NCBI RefSeq assembly: GCF_003265705.1
Contig: NW_020312848.1
Span: forward strand, 56,835,707-56,899,706
Length of the DNA: 64,000 nucleotides
Source: Callorhinus ursinus
Taxonomy: Eukaryota; Chordata; Mammalia; Carnivora; Otariidae
Reading direction: 5' to 3'
Positions 47,780 through 60,084 of this stretch are shown piece after piece. The notes beneath the pieces were generated by a model, which was given only the letters and a program-made list of their open reading frames with translations, was not told the origin of the DNA and did not search any database. Each line of letters begins with the position of its first letter. The stretch's first letter is position 1. A program made the translations under genes and the position numbers.

Positions 47780-48035
47780 AATATTTGCAGTGTTGAGCAA
47801 GTAAATTACCCAATTCTGCCACTTGGGTTGATGCACAAACAGGGAACAGTAATGATACCTTACTTTTGTATATTTAGTTACAGGGCACTGTCGCATGCAT
47901 TATCTCTTTAATCTCTCTAATTAGAGAGAAATGCTTATGCTTGGCTCCTCCCCTGACACATTCAGAGGTAACTGATCTAAGAGAGTGACCTGGGCATTAG
48001 GACTTTTTTTTCAAGCTTACAAATGACTTTAGTGC

Positions 48036-48241
48036 AGAATTTCTCAAACTCAACAGGATTGTTGTTTGGGGACAGGTAATTATTTGTGGAGGAGGGCTTT
48101 CCTGTGCACTGTAGGATGTTTAGCAGCATCCCTGACCTCCCCTCTAGACGCTAGGAGTGACAATCCAGATGTGGCAATCAGATATCTCCAGACATAGCCA
48201 ATATGCCCTGGGAGGCAAGATCACTTGGTTGAGAAGCACTG
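48036..48241 (-). mobile_element. MER20 (hAT-type) relic
   Basis: ctgtgcactgtaggatgttt, agcagcatccctgacctccc and ttggttgagaagcactg are MER20 in the orientation opposite to the copy at 10724. Confidence 0.85.
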
Positions 48242-48537
48242 CTTAAGTTTCAAAGTTGTAAATAAATGACTGGTGGATAGCTTCATTATCAGCAACAACT
48301 ATCAGTTTATTTGTTTATTTCTTAATTTACTCCATTCATGTCAAGGAGTTGGAACAATTCACCATATTTGCCTTTTCCCAATTTCATCAAAATTAGGAAC
48401 TGAACTTGACAAATAATTTTTGAATACTGTGTTTATGTGATGATTATCTGATCTAAAGGAGAAGAGAAAGTTCTCTTCATTTGTAGCTCTTTAATTCACT
48501 CAATTATATTTTCTTAGTGTTAACTACATGTTGGGCC

Positions 48538-48660
48538 AGTATTTCTCAATCTTACCTGATAATAAGAATCAGCTGGAATGCTTGCTAGAACAACAGATTC
48601 CTAGGCCCTAACCCAGAATTACTGGATCAGAATTTCCAGAGAAAGGCCAGATGATCCATA
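48538..48660 (-). mobile_element. MER5A-type hAT relic
   Basis: agtatttctcaatcttacct, taagaatcagctggaatgct and actggatcagaatttccaga match MER5A, truncated. Confidence 0.65.
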
Positions 48661-49599
48661 TAATTTAACAAGTGCCCCTCGTCTTTAGGGAACTGAGAAA
48701 AACTGGGTAAGGCATGGGGGTTACAGAGGTGAAGAAGACACAGCCCTCTTCTCAAGGAGCTATGAATCGAATAATTATAAGTATGATGGTAAGAGCAAAA
48801 ATACAGTGTGTAGAAGCCTAGGACGTAGCATAATGAATGAAACTTACTTTGGTTGGGGAGGCATTGCTCTGAGAAAGGCATACGTAAGATGGTATCTATC
48901 GTTGATTCTGATGCGTAAATAGAACTAGCCAGAGGTACAAGGTATAAAAAAGTACATTTCAGGTGGACAAAAGAAACAAGAGAAAAGGCTTCCTCGTTCC
49001 AGTTTCTAATTCTATAGCCTATAGCCATACACATAGTAGATACTCAATAAATATCTATTCTTTGATCAACCGTAAACCCACTGCTCATTCATCATAGTGC
49101 CCTCTTGCCAACGATTCCACACACTCAGTCTTATCCTCAAATGGACATGAGAAAAATTTGCCTAGGCTAGAGGGTTGCCAATAGATCAACATTGTGCATC
49201 TCGTTCAAGCCCCCAGTATACCCAGATTTAATTCTTTTTTTCCCCTCAGAATTAACTTTTCTACTCTTTCCTACCAGCTATCTGATAATTGTTGATTTTT
49301 GAAAACTTACCCCATCGCTCTCTGTAGAAGCTGAATTGCTGTGTATTATGTACTTACTGTGTGGGCAGAAAAGGACTCAACAAACTCCTAGAGAGCGTTA
49401 ATGGAAACTAGTATTTCCAGGTTGTGTAGAAAACCTATCATAAACGGACAATGGCACTGTCATTGCAAGGCTACCTGAAGATTTAGGGACATCCCTGTAT
49501 GTCCCTCCTGCTCCAAAAGCTACTTCCCAGGAAGCCTCATAAGGCGAGGTTCCTTCCAGAAGTAGGAAGCCAACTCCAATGTAATCTCAGAATGGCTTT
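48661..49599. other. Intergenic DNA, mostly unassigned
   Basis: A short L2-type tail lies at about 49025-49062 (acacatagtagatactcaat). Otherwise nothing recognised. Confidence 0.45.
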
Positions 49600-49840
49600 T
49601 TAGAACTACCCACTATACCATTTCCTTCATCGTTTTTTCTTATCTTTTCCATAGTATTTAGCATTCACTGACGTTATATTATTTATCTGTTTATTTGTTG
49701 TTTCTCTTTCTTTTACTAGATTGTAAATTCTATCAGGCCAGGGACTCTGGTAGTCTTATTCACTGTTGAATCCCCAATACCTAAAAAATGTTTTTCATAC
49801 ATAGCAGCTACTCACTAAACAATTGTTGAATACTGAGTTG
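49600..49840 (+). mobile_element. L2 LINE 3' end
   Basis: ctagattgtaaattctatca, ggccagggactctggtagtc, cactgttgaatccccaatac and aaacaattgttgaatactga follow the L2 3' end. Confidence 0.75.
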
Positions 49841-50940
49841 GTTCTAGGTCCATCTAGAATCTTGGTTTTCTCCTTTGTAGACTCAACCTATTTGTCATTA
49901 CTTGTGAATGTATCACTCTTTCTCTGGGCTGTTGCATTAATTATGGCAGGGCTAGTGTCTATCTTGTTCTCTATTTATCCCCTGGCCCAGCATGTGGGCG
50001 ATCCTTAATAACTACTGATTGAATTAATAGATCAATGAATGAGTAAGCAAATCAAAATAGAAGGCCAGCACTAAATGGCTTTCATCCCATGAGCCCCATT
50101 TCTCCAACAGCACACTCACCCTCAGCATAGATGTTTGGTTCAGTAAATTCCAGGAATGAACAGCTCTGATTATTAGAGCAGTCAGCTCTTCCTGAGACAG
50201 TAGTAAGACTAGAATAACGAATGGCTAATGAGCAATAATCTTGCAACACTTGAGGTAATGAGAAAAAAGTCAAAGAAGAAAAATCCATACATCGGTGACA
50301 GGGAATCTGTTTGAAATAGTTGGTCAATACAGGTGAAACTGAGGGACTTGCAACCTAAGAAATATGGACATCTCCAGTGAGGAGAGAGCAGAGGTCAGGG
50401 AGCCGAGTACATGAGCCCAAAAGCCCAATGGAAGCCATGGCTGAAGTTTTATCCCTTGAGTTCATGTTTACTATTAGTAGTAGGCATTCTTCTCTAGGAA
50501 GTCACTCCCAACCTAAAAATGGATTTCACATTAAAGGAGGGCTATCTCTTGACATCTCCTTTAAACTAAAACCTGTTTCATGCTCAGTATATGACTATGT
50601 TCTGGAATTCTTGGCTTTCAAAAAAGGAGCTCTGATTTTTGCAGGGTAGTCATTGTCAATGCCCTCAAATAAGCCTTATGACATCCTTTCCCATTATGCC
50701 ACACAAGGAACATGATAATATTTGCATGACATATCTGGATAAATAGGCATGGTTACTCCACCTGCCAACTCAGGGGCCCAGGAAAGCAGTATTTCAGGCA
50801 CACTGGAACTCCTTAGAGAGGTAGCAGTGGGCCTGCAGCTCCCTGTTTAGAAGTTCTGCACTGGCAGATGTGTTATCAATTTCCAAAAGTTGTGGAGGAA
50901 TTATTTCATGGTAGGTTTTTTTCATCCAAGAACTATTTAC
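49841..50940. other. Intergenic DNA, mostly unassigned
   Basis: A second degenerate L2-like tail may lie at about 49980-50045. No gene is supported. Confidence 0.4.
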
Positions 50941-51177
50941 TGAGCACCCACTATGTGCCAGGTATTTTTCAAATCAAGGCACAAAACAGTGAATAAAACA
51001 CAAACCCCTCTCTCAAGGTTACACTCTAGCAAGGTGAGATAGAAGAAAGACAACTAAACCTGTGTCAGGTGATGATCAGGCTGTGAAAGTCAATCCGACA
51101 GGGTAAGCAGAACAGCAAGGGATGGGTGTAGGGGCAGAGACATGAGCGATCTTATGCAGAGAGTGAGAGAAAGTCTG
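50941..51177 (+). mobile_element. Ancient mammalian repeat, left half
   Basis: gagcacccactatgtgccag, then cagtgaataaaacacaaacc and ggttacactctagcaaggtg, belongs to a common old mammalian repeat whose family I cannot name firmly. It continues at 51646-51910 beyond the inserted LTR. Confidence 0.5.
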
Positions 51178-51645
51178 TTAGTTTCCTGTTGCTGCTATAA
51201 CAAGTTACCACAAACTTAGGGGTGTACAACACACATTTATTATCTTACAGTTCTGGAGTCAGAGTAAAAAATAGATTGGCAGAGCTGCATTCCTTCTAGA
51301 TGCTCTAGGTGAGAGCTGTTTTCAGCTTCTAGAGGCTCCTTGCATTCCTTGGCTCCTGGTCCATTCCTCCATCTTCAAAGCCAGCAACTATTGGTGATTG
51401 TGTGTGTGTGTGCAAGCAAGCATGCACACATGCTTCAAATCCCCCTCCTCTCCTTCTCACTCCTCCTTATAAAGACCCCGTGATTATAGTCGGCCCACTT
51501 AGATCGTCCAGGATAATCTCTCTATCCCAATATCCTTAATTTAATCACAGCTACAAAGTCTATTTTGCCACATAAGGTAACATATCTGTGGTTTCAAGGA
51601 TGGGGACATCGCCTTTGGGGGGGCATTATTCTTCCTACCATAGTA
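51178..51645 (-). mobile_element. MLT1-type MaLR LTR inserted in an older repeat
   Basis: On the plus strand gttagtttcctgttgctgct, tttattatcttacagttctg, gcttctagaggctccttgca and ggcattattcttcctaccat form the reverse complement of an MLT1 LTR. It carries the GT tract and left arm of the 37-bp inverted repeat (51397-51433). Non-coding relic. Confidence 0.88.
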
Positions 51646-51910
51646 CGATTCTCTGTAAGGTGACATTTGAGCAGTGGACCCCAGAGGAGGCTCAGGAGAG
51701 CTCAGGGATGAGGGTTCTCGCCATTGGGAACAGCAAATAAATGCAAAGGCCCTGAGAAGGGAATGGACTTAGCTTGCTTAAGGAATGAGAAGGAGCCGAG
51801 CATGCCTGGAGCAGAGTGAGAGAGGAGAACTATGGTAGGAGAAAAGATCAGAGGGGGAGCAGCAGTTTGGGTCAGGTGTGTAGGGCTTTGTGGACCACGT
51901 CAAGACCACA
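51646..51910 (+). mobile_element. Ancient mammalian repeat, right half
   Basis: ggtgacatttgagcagtgga, gcaaaggccctgagaaggga and tgtagggctttgtggaccac continue the repeat started at 50941. The LTR at 51178 therefore inserted into it. Confidence 0.5.
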
Positions 51911-51914
51911 TGAA

Positions 51915-52005
51915 TAACCTCATTCAATCCTACCTGATAAGGTAGCTGCTATTATTTGCCTCATTTTTAAGGTTAAGAAACCGAGACTTAGAAAAGTTAA
52001 GTATA
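51915..52005 (-). mobile_element. MIR relic, left part (split by a SINE)
   Basis: tgctattatttgcctcattt, then agaaaccgagacttagaaaa, is MIR in reverse. It resumes at 52233. Confidence 0.7.
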
Positions 52006-52217
52006 GGGGCGCCTGGGTGGCTCAGTCCTTAAGCGTCTGCCTTCGGCTCAGGTCATAATCCCAGGGTCCTGGGATCGAGCCCCGCATCGGGCTCCCTGCT
52101 CAGCGGGAAGCCTGCTTCTCCCTCTCCCACTCCCCCTGCTTGTGTTCCCTCTCTCGCTGTGTCTCTCTCTGTCAAATAAATAAATAAAATCTTAAAAAAA
52201 ACAAAAACAAAAACAAA
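52006..52217 (+). mobile_element. CAN-SINE inserted in MIR
   Basis: Plus orientation, starting ggggcgcctgggtggctcag, close to the subfamily consensus. Target duplications gaaaagttaagtata (51991-52005) and gaaacgttaagtata (52218-52232). Confidence 0.97.
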
Positions 52218-52232
52218 GAAACGTTAAGTATA

Positions 52233-52310
52233 ATGAGCTCGAGGTGCCACAACTTGCAAGGGGTAAAGCCCAGTTTTAACCTGGGCTACCTGATTGCAGA
52301 GCTCTCACAG
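52233..52310 (-). mobile_element. MIR relic, right part
   Basis: acttgcaaggggtaaagccc, agttttaacctgggctacct and gattgcagagctc complete the reverse MIR begun at 51915. Confidence 0.65.
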
Positions 52311-54104
52311 GACCCCTCTAATGGCGCCGCCTCCTCAACGTTCAGCAATCTGAAGAGCCTGCATGGAACGGAGCTGCTCAGAGGAGTGAGAAGATCCACT
52401 GAGGTGGAGAAAACACCCTTGTCCTTCGGGGTCACTATTTCCGTTATGACTCAGAAGCCATGTCAGTGGGACAGAAAGCATGAGGGGCAAGGCCCAGATA
52501 ACTGCTCTCCTACCAATTCCCCAACCCAACTGACAACAAAATTAAGGAGTGTGGCAGCAAGTACGTAACTAAAATTAAGCCAGGGAACCTTTTTGTCCTT
52601 CAGGCTTACCATATGTTAGTGGGGATATACAGTTGTAAATGTACCTTGGTATTAGAAAACAAAAGAGAAATTCAGGCTAATGTGAATTTTCAAAACAGAA
52701 AAATGGGGCTTGGTGCCATGAAAGACCCTTTGTATTAATAAAAGATCATCCAAAGCTTCCTCTATAATAATAAGTCCTCTGGTGCATGTGTGCATGCTTG
52801 CTTGCACACACACACACAATTTCTGATTTAATTGACTTTTTTTTTTTTTTTAGAAAAGTACTGATCACCAATAGTGGCTTTATTTTCCATTGCCTACATT
52901 AGTTTTTTTCCTCTAGCTCAGAGATCTTGTCATACATCCTCGTAAAAGAGAGGAGTCTTGGGATGATTTTGTAGGTTGTGTCCCCATGGGGCTCCTCAAA
53001 GGATAAAACATTTCTAGAGATTTCTGAGTCACAGAGAAGTGTTTTTCCCTTCTTCCCTGAGTCCCGTGCTCAGCGAGTGCAGTGCATTTAGGGGAAGAGT
53101 CAGTCCCAGTGTGTTTGGCATTGTTGCTAGAACAGTCCAGCCATGTGGACTATTAATAAAATTATATGTTTATAGAAAATTGGGCAATTTAAAAGAGCTA
53201 TGTGTTCCTTTCCAAACACCTTCTCGGTTGTTTAGAATAGAATTGTTAAGCATGTGAGTTGATTCTTTAGTTTCCAGTATTCACAGCTCCCACTCACATC
53301 TTTGAAAATTCCTTTATGGCATCTACTTCACAGCAGTCAAATTGCAAAAGTTAAATAATATGTATTAAGAAAAAAAATAGACCCCCGTGGCTGTTTGAGC
53401 TTTTGTCATCAGGTTGGAGCCAGGAATCCTAGGGGGACCCGCATTGTTCCTGCAGCCCTTGAGCTTGCAGAAACAATACAGGGTACACAGTGTTCGAAAT
53501 CATAAAGCATCCCCCTTAGTGTGCTCTGTACCACAGCTCCCCGCTTGGCTACGGGGTGCTTCCCACACCCTCCCACCACCCCCACCACCCCGGATTCCTT
53601 TACACATGCGGCAGCTCTGCGGAGAAGGAGGCCCAAATCACTACATTGCAATGTTCAACCTCTCATGTTTTCTCTACCTCGACCCCATATTGCTCAGAGC
53701 TGCCAATAAAGATCAATAGACCCCAACAAGCAGAACAAATCCAGGAGAGGTGTGAGCAGTGTCCCCTAGGGGAGGTTTCACCTAGCAGCCTATGTGGTAA
53801 ACTTGCACAATGGAGCAGGAAAACACCACAGTGAGGAACCCAGAGGAAAATGGCCTTTTGTGACCGGGGAAAGGTAGTCCCGTGTAGTGTTTCCACATTT
53901 AAAGGTATTCAATGATACAGTTATGACAAGTACAATGTCTCAATTTGTAGACATCGAGGGTCCCTGAAGTGAGCAGAACATGCTGCCTTGACTTTAAGGA
54001 TTTACATGACCCATGTCCCAGCCTCATCTAGTTATCTGGCTTCAGCTCTTGGTGCAGCCAGCTCTGCTGACAGGGAGGGGCAACTGGGAATAAAATTGGG
54101 AAGC
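52311..54104. other. Intergenic DNA with the right arm of an inverted repeat
   Basis: Mostly unassigned. 52784-52820 is the right arm of the perfect 37-bp inverted repeat, containing (CA)6. A T run lies at 52838-52851. No gene. Confidence 0.5.
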
Positions 54105-54295
54105 AGTAGGTCTGAGCTTAGGTTTTCCACTTACTAATTCCGCAAATTTGGGCGGCTTGCATATCCCTCTGAACCTCAATATCCACATAAGGAAAATGGG
54201 CTTAATAATGCTTCTCTTACTGGGCTTCTGTGAGATGCAAATGAGATCATATAAGGGGAATTACTTTATAAGTTATAAAATGCTACAAAAATGTA
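54105..54295 (+). mobile_element. MIR relic
   Basis: ccacttactaattccgcaaa, ctctgaacctcaatatccac and gagatgcaaatgagatcata match MIR in plus orientation. Confidence 0.65.
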
Positions 54296-54627
54296 ATTTA
54301 TCGAATCAATAGTGGGGAAAATCCAGAACTAACGCATTGGCCTTGTACTCATCTGATTATTTTGTTCTGTTTAAATGTGATAACCTCTTTTCAAAAGAGG
54401 TTTTGATATCTTGTCAGTAATTGGTGTCAGCAGAAAGCAACTTATTCTTAATATCATTTTCAACTGGCCAGTAATAATGTAATAATGCAGAATTGCATTA
54501 GTTAGAATGAAAAAACAAACCCCTACTTGTGAAGTACTTGTAAGATTTCAAAACTATGCAACTATTTTGGACAGCTGACCAAGGAGCAGGTTGGCTGAAG
54601 TTGAGCTGGGCTCTTCCTATCACAATC
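54296..54627. other. Intergenic DNA, nothing recognised
   Basis: Contains a 10-bp inverted repeat, aacctctttt followed by aaaagaggtt (about 54382-54403). Otherwise unassigned. Confidence 0.5.
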
Positions 54628-54645
54628 AGAGTTAGGCATTTTTAC

Positions 54646-54679
54646 ACACTTGATCTTAGCCAAAAGGCCGAGAAGCGAT
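54646..54679 (-). pseudogene. U2 snRNA 3'-truncated retropseudogene
   Basis: The minus strand reads atcgcttctcggccttttgg, then ctaagatcaagtgt, identical to nucleotides 1-34 of U2 spliceosomal RNA. It stops before the Sm site and stem-loops. Perfect 16-bp direct repeats agagttaggcattttt flank it at 54628-54643 and 54680-54695. There is no A tail. The repeats show L1-type retrotransposition of a truncated U2 copy; it cannot function as U2. Confidence 0.93.
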
Positions 54680-54695
54680 AGAGTTAGGCATTTTT

Positions 54696-57210
54696 GTCTG
54701 CAGAAGGGCTGATTTCTTCACTCAGAAGCTAAATTCTCTTAGACCAAGACAACTGTGTAATTCTCCACTAGTCATGATTTAAATGTAGCACAAATATGGC
54801 ACATGGCATGAGTAACACGATGACTCAAAATGTTTTATGCTGCGTAATGATACCTGCAGATGTGCATGCTATAAATTCAATTGTAATAGTTTTAGGCGTT
54901 TCTGCTCTGGGAGAATGGCCTTCCTCCATCTGCATTCATTTTTTTTGCCTCCTCCCTTTTTCTTTCTTTCTTCTGATAGCTATTCTTCCCTTAACCCCTT
55001 TTTTTATTCAGTTCTTTGTCTCTACAAGACCAAGAAAAGCTTACAGTTGGTCACACTCAATCAGACAGGCTGCTTTAGTCAGTGAACCAGATCAAATTAA
55101 TACACTTTGGCTGACCCCCTTGCTGTTGAAACCTCTCGATCTCCACTCAGGAGCATCGCTGCTAAGGGACCTGGAATATACCATGTGCTGGAGAGGGAGA
55201 GGCACATGCAGGCACATTTTGGGAAAAGAGCAAATATCTATATTAGGAGAACAAGGGGCCAGTGCAGCTCTCCATTCAACATACTTGGAGTAGAAAGGAA
55301 AAGGTCAGGGAGGCTGTTTGACATACCAGAAACACGGCCAGGTAATCCAGCAAACACCACGTGCCGGCACTGGAAATCGCTTGAGTGAACTTTGAAGAGA
55401 ATTAAAATGCTACACATATCTCTAATTGAATATTTTTCATTTTCTCTTCTGAGTCTGATAAATCCATGAGAACACAGAGGCATATGTAACCTACATCTTT
55501 ACCCTTAATATTATTGTGATTTTCTGAGTTGTCTCATTAATTAGAGTGATTTTCTCCACATGCTCAAATTGTCAGAGTATGAATAGGAGAAATGTCTTAA
55601 TGTCATGATTTATTGCAGCAGCACAGAATGTTCAGAAGTAGAGAGCAAAGACCTTTTACATATTTTTCTGTTTTCGTGACCAGGCTTTCAAAAAAATAGA
55701 TGTGAGCAATTCAAATCAGTTTCCCAGGACTAGGAAACCTCAGTTGCCATTTTAGGTGCTTCTGCATTTCTAGCCCTGAAATAATATATGCCATCTGCCC
55801 TCCATAAATACAGAAATGGAGTGTAAATTTGATTGTTCTATTACTGGAACCCAGTCTTAATATCTATAGATTTTTCATATGCTTGTCATATCCTTGAACT
55901 CAATTTAAAAAAAAACAAAAAACACTGAGCAATGGAGTGGTACTTAAAATTTTAAATACGTTTTCCTAGTGTAAATTGTTTCTGTCCTCTAGGCTGGGAA
56001 TAGTGTCTTAGGCGTTTGTATATATTTGGCAAAATAAATTTGGTATCAGGCAAAATAGCTGATTGGTTTCTGCGAAGTGCTGAACAGTGAAATGGGCTCT
56101 ACTTGATCTTTCATCCTCCCTTATCTTCTTCAACAGCTTTGGTCCTCTTCCTGATCTCCAGAAATCAGACACCCGTTCTTCTCTACTGGACTCCTTGGCT
56201 TCTAGTACCTACCACAACTCATTCAGGGCTGGCTCAAACTTCCCTCCAGGACTGGAAATTGGGGAAGCCCTAGCCACGGTTCTGTCTGGCTCTGAACCGT
56301 CAGCACCTCTCCTTTGGGAGTGAGACGGTTGTCCTGAGCTGAGCTGCTTGCAGCAGCCGCAGCAGCGTGGCTGAGAAACCAGATTGCCCAGAATCTTTTC
56401 TCTTAGAGAAAGAGCTGCAGAGCCGCTCATTCAAGACCTTGCCTCCAGTGTGAGCTGAGCAGCCCCACATGCAGAGAGCAACGCATTTCACTACAGGGCA
56501 ACCCATTACTCAAAAGCAAGTTCTTCATGCACTGACAAGGTTATGATGAATCTTGTGTTACATAAAAAGTGTTTATGAGATCCAGAAAGAACACATCTGC
56601 TTCCTTCTTAGCTCAGACTCCACCATTCAAATGTTTCTTGTGTTTGGCAAATCAACTCTCTCATTGTCATCACACCAAAAGTAACTCTAAAACGGTACTT
56701 AGATGAGACAAAACTTCCAGTTAAAAGTGAGAATGTACTCAATATGATTACTTAACATCAAGTAGAATCACCCATCAATTTTTTCCATGAAATTGTCTGT
56801 TTTCAAATTAGACTCATCTATTAAAAAAAAAAAGTTAAGCAAAATGCACAGGACTTGACCTAATAAATAGCTATTTGATTTTCCCAGCCTCCCACCTCTC
56901 CCTCTTCATTGGCCTTTTCTCTTTCACCTAAAACCCTCTGCTCATTCTTGGTTCCCTTGAGTGTCGTCTTCACCATCCAGCTTCTCGCTCTCCTTACTCC
57001 CTCCTGCAACCACTCCCCACTTCCACATTCTGATTTACTTCCCACTATAAGCTTCCCCCAGGAAGCCAACGATGATCTCCCAGATGCTATCCTTCAGGTA
57101 ATTTTCAATCTTATTTGTGTTTTTCTGAAGCATGTCAGGGTTCCATTTTAGTTCCTCCCTCCTCCTTGTGCTACCTTTCCTTGTGTGTTTTCATTCATAC
57201 CCGCAATGTC
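54696..57210. other. Intergenic DNA, mostly unassigned
   Basis: About 2.5 kb with no supported gene. 56890-57150 is C/T-rich and may be a strongly diverged LINE. An open frame at 54796-55293 resembles no known protein. Confidence 0.45.
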
Positions 57211-57689
57211 TGTATTAGTCAGGGTTCTCCACAGAAACAAAACCAATAGGATATATATAGACAACATGAGAAGATTTATTATAGGAATTGGCTCACACAG
57301 TTAGGGAGGCCCAGAGCTCCATGATCTGTTGCCTGCCAGCTAGAGAACCAGGAATGACAGCAGTGTTATTCCGTCTGCGTCTGAAGGCCTCGGAATGGGA
57401 GGCCCAATGGTGTAAGTCCCGGCCTGAACCAGGAGTGCCTGATGTCCAAAGGGAGAAGAAGACGGATACCTCAGCTCAGTCAGAGAGCGAATTCACCCTT
57501 CCTCTATCTTTTTATTCTCTACAGGCCTGCAATCCATTGGACGATACCCACCCACATTGGTGAAGACAGTCTTCACTCAGTCTACCAATTCAAATGCTTA
57601 TCTCTTCCTCACAGACACACTCAGAGATAATGTTTAACCAGCTACTTGATAGCCCTTAGCCTAATCAGGTTGACACAAAATTAATCATA
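57211..57689 (-). mobile_element. ERVL-type LTR (MLT2-like)
   Basis: On the plus strand tgtattagtcagggttctcc, gatttattataggaattggc, acgatacccacccacattgg and gttgacacaaaattaatcat are the reverse complement of an MLT2-like LTR with TG...CA ends. Old solo LTR, no coding part. Confidence 0.8.
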
Positions 57690-57734
57690 ACTTCAAATAT
57701 CACCTAAATGTCCCTGAGTCTCAGATGAATAATT

Positions 57735-58720
57735 TTGGTCCAGACCTCTTTCCCGAGCTCCAAATTTTCATTTCTATTTGCCTATCAGGCATCTCTGTTC
57801 AGATATCTCATAGGCATGGTGTCCCAGACAGAATTCATCCTCTGCACAGTGATCCCACACGCTGCCTCCAAGAATCTTCTCTCCATTTCTTATCTTATAA
57901 ATGATACTTTCTTGACTCAGCTGCCCAAGTCAGAGATGAGGATATCACCCCAGATTACTGTTTCTCCTTTAAAGCTCACATCTTGTCAATCCCTGTGTTC
58001 CACGGATCCTGCCTCCGAAATAGTTCTCCTTTTAGGCCCGCATGGTCACCTGTGTAGTTCATAACCTCGGCATCACTTGCCCATTTATCATAAGAGGCCC
58101 CTTTCTGATTGTCCCACTTCTAGCCTTACCTCACCATCCTTTATAAAGCTGCTAAAGTGACATTTCTAGTGTGAAAATCTGATCCCTCCCTCCACAGCTC
58201 AAAATTCTATAGAGGCTTGATTGCCTTCAGATAAAATTGGGTTGGGAGGGTTTTGCTTACACAGTCTTCCATGATCGGGACCCTGTCCCCCCTCCATCCT
58301 TGTCTGTCCTATACTTGTCCTCTCCCCACTGAACACTTTACATACTGGGAATACCGAGCCATTTTCAGTTTCCCCAAACACTCGTGGTCTGCACACTGTT
58401 TGACTTGCATGCTGTTTCTTGCCTGGCTTGCCCTCCACATTTATCTGCCCATTTTTTTTAAGACTCAGTTAGGTACTACCTTCATGTGAAGAACCTTTTC
58501 CCCTCTGAAATCACATGCTTCTAACGTATGTAGGCCTTACTTCATCATAACTGGAAGAATCCTTTCTTTTTGCCTCTGTCTCTCTTATAGATTGCAACCT
58601 TCTTGGATGCAATGTTCTGTTTTTTCCATCTCTGTATTTGCATCACGCACAGGTGTCTAACACATAGTAGGGACCCAATGAATATTTGTTAAAGCAATGA
58701 ATAAGTGAATGAATAAATGA
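57735..58720 (+). mobile_element. L2 LINE, about 985 bp
   Basis: The region runs from the ORF2 end (ctgcccaagtcagagatgag, gtgaaaatctgatccctccc) through ctcaaaattctatagaggct and acagtcttccatgatcggga to the 3' tail tatttgttaaagcaatgaat. It is the longest ancient LINE copy in the window. Confidence 0.85.
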
Positions 58721-59440
58721 GTGGAATTACTAAAACACTCAAGGGTTTGAAACTATGTGATGCCAAATTTTTTTCCGTTTAAGCTTTTTATCTTGATTCT
58801 GAGCAGACACATCATTAATAAATTCTGGGTATATGACAAGCCTTATAGAGCATGATTATATTTCTATCTAAGATGAAGATAAAAATATTTGCATGTAAAT
58901 GAGACAATACTCAGCCTCAGAGAAGCACTATTTCTCAATACTCCAAATAAACTCTATTACCTGTTGGGAAATAAATGAAAATGAATCCACTACGGTAATG
59001 GGTTTTCAGGCCAATTTTCCAAGCAAGAGCTCATTTCTTGTTGAAAGTAAATATGCTTCCTGAGCTCATGAAATCAGCTATTGCTTATGTGTACACATGC
59101 ACAGAGGATGAGTTCACATCTCACTCAGATCTGTGAGCTTTGAAATGAGCCCTGAGTGTAAGACATCTGTAGGTTCCACCAATTTCGTTTGGACAAATTA
59201 ACAAGCAAACCCTTAAGTTTTGAAATAATTTGAGTTATGAAGGCACCTCATATTTGAAGCATTTGCTCCTGTCTCTAAATAGAAAACTATTTCTTAACTC
59301 CAGAAACGGAAGTGTAAGGCAATAAAGCAGGAAAATGCCCCCATTCTTTTGGTGGTTTTAATTCAGTCTTTCTTCCCTTCTTTGTTCTGTCCCTTCTTAA
59401 ATCTCTTCAATTCCCTTAAATTGCTGATGGCAGGATGTGA
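58721..59440. other. Intergenic DNA, nothing recognised
   Basis: No repeat or gene supported. Confidence 0.5.
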
Positions 59441-59645
59441 GGACTTAGTATGTGCCAGCACAAGATTAAGCCATCATTTTGATGAAATTTAATCCTCCTA
59501 ACAATGCCATGAAATGGATACTATCATTATCATCTCCATGTAACAGCCTGATGCAGGCAGAGGGCAAGTCATACAGCTCTTAATTGGTAAATCCAGAGCT
59601 CAAACCCAGGTCTTACTCCAAGACCTTGCCTGTAACCCTTTGTGG
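59441..59645 (-). mobile_element. MIR relic
   Basis: gtatgtgccagcacaagatt, taatcctcctaacaatgcca and agctcaaacccaggtcttac match MIR in reverse. Confidence 0.7.
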
Positions 59646-60084
59646 CCTGCCTCACCCAAAGATGGTTAAAATTTGTAAGATGAAAAATTATTCCAGCTCC
59701 TTTTGAACTTCCTCATACTCTGCTTAACAAGAATTGCACATATCCCATTATTACATTACTCTTTACATGGTACTTTATAAAGTAGGCAGGTTTACAGCTA
59801 GAGGTGTTGATTCTAGTTTGTGAGATGTAGTAACTTGTTCAGGTGGGCTAAGCACCCCCAAAACAAGAGAAGGGAATAAGAAGGGAAATTGTTCTACTTC
59901 TTAAACATGTTACTGAGAAATAACAAAACAAAACACAATCCAAGAAAAAAAAATAGATTTGAGGCTAAGCAGCACTGCTAAACTTGCTTTTAAAGGAAGA
60001 GATGGTAAATATTGTGGATGTTGCAGTTTCTGTCTCAACTATCCAGCTCTGCTGTCATATTGTGAAAGAAACCATAGGCATGAT

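Noticed and set aside
48627..49034. 135-codon minus-strand frame
   Set aside because: Overlaps a MER5A relic and old repeat-like DNA, with no family similarity.
54646..54679. Functional U2 snRNA gene
   Set aside because: Only 34 of about 190 nucleotides are present, and direct repeats show retrotransposition.
54796..55293. 165-codon plus-strand open frame
   Set aside because: No similarity to any protein I know. A single open frame of this size is expected by chance in 64 kb on six frames.
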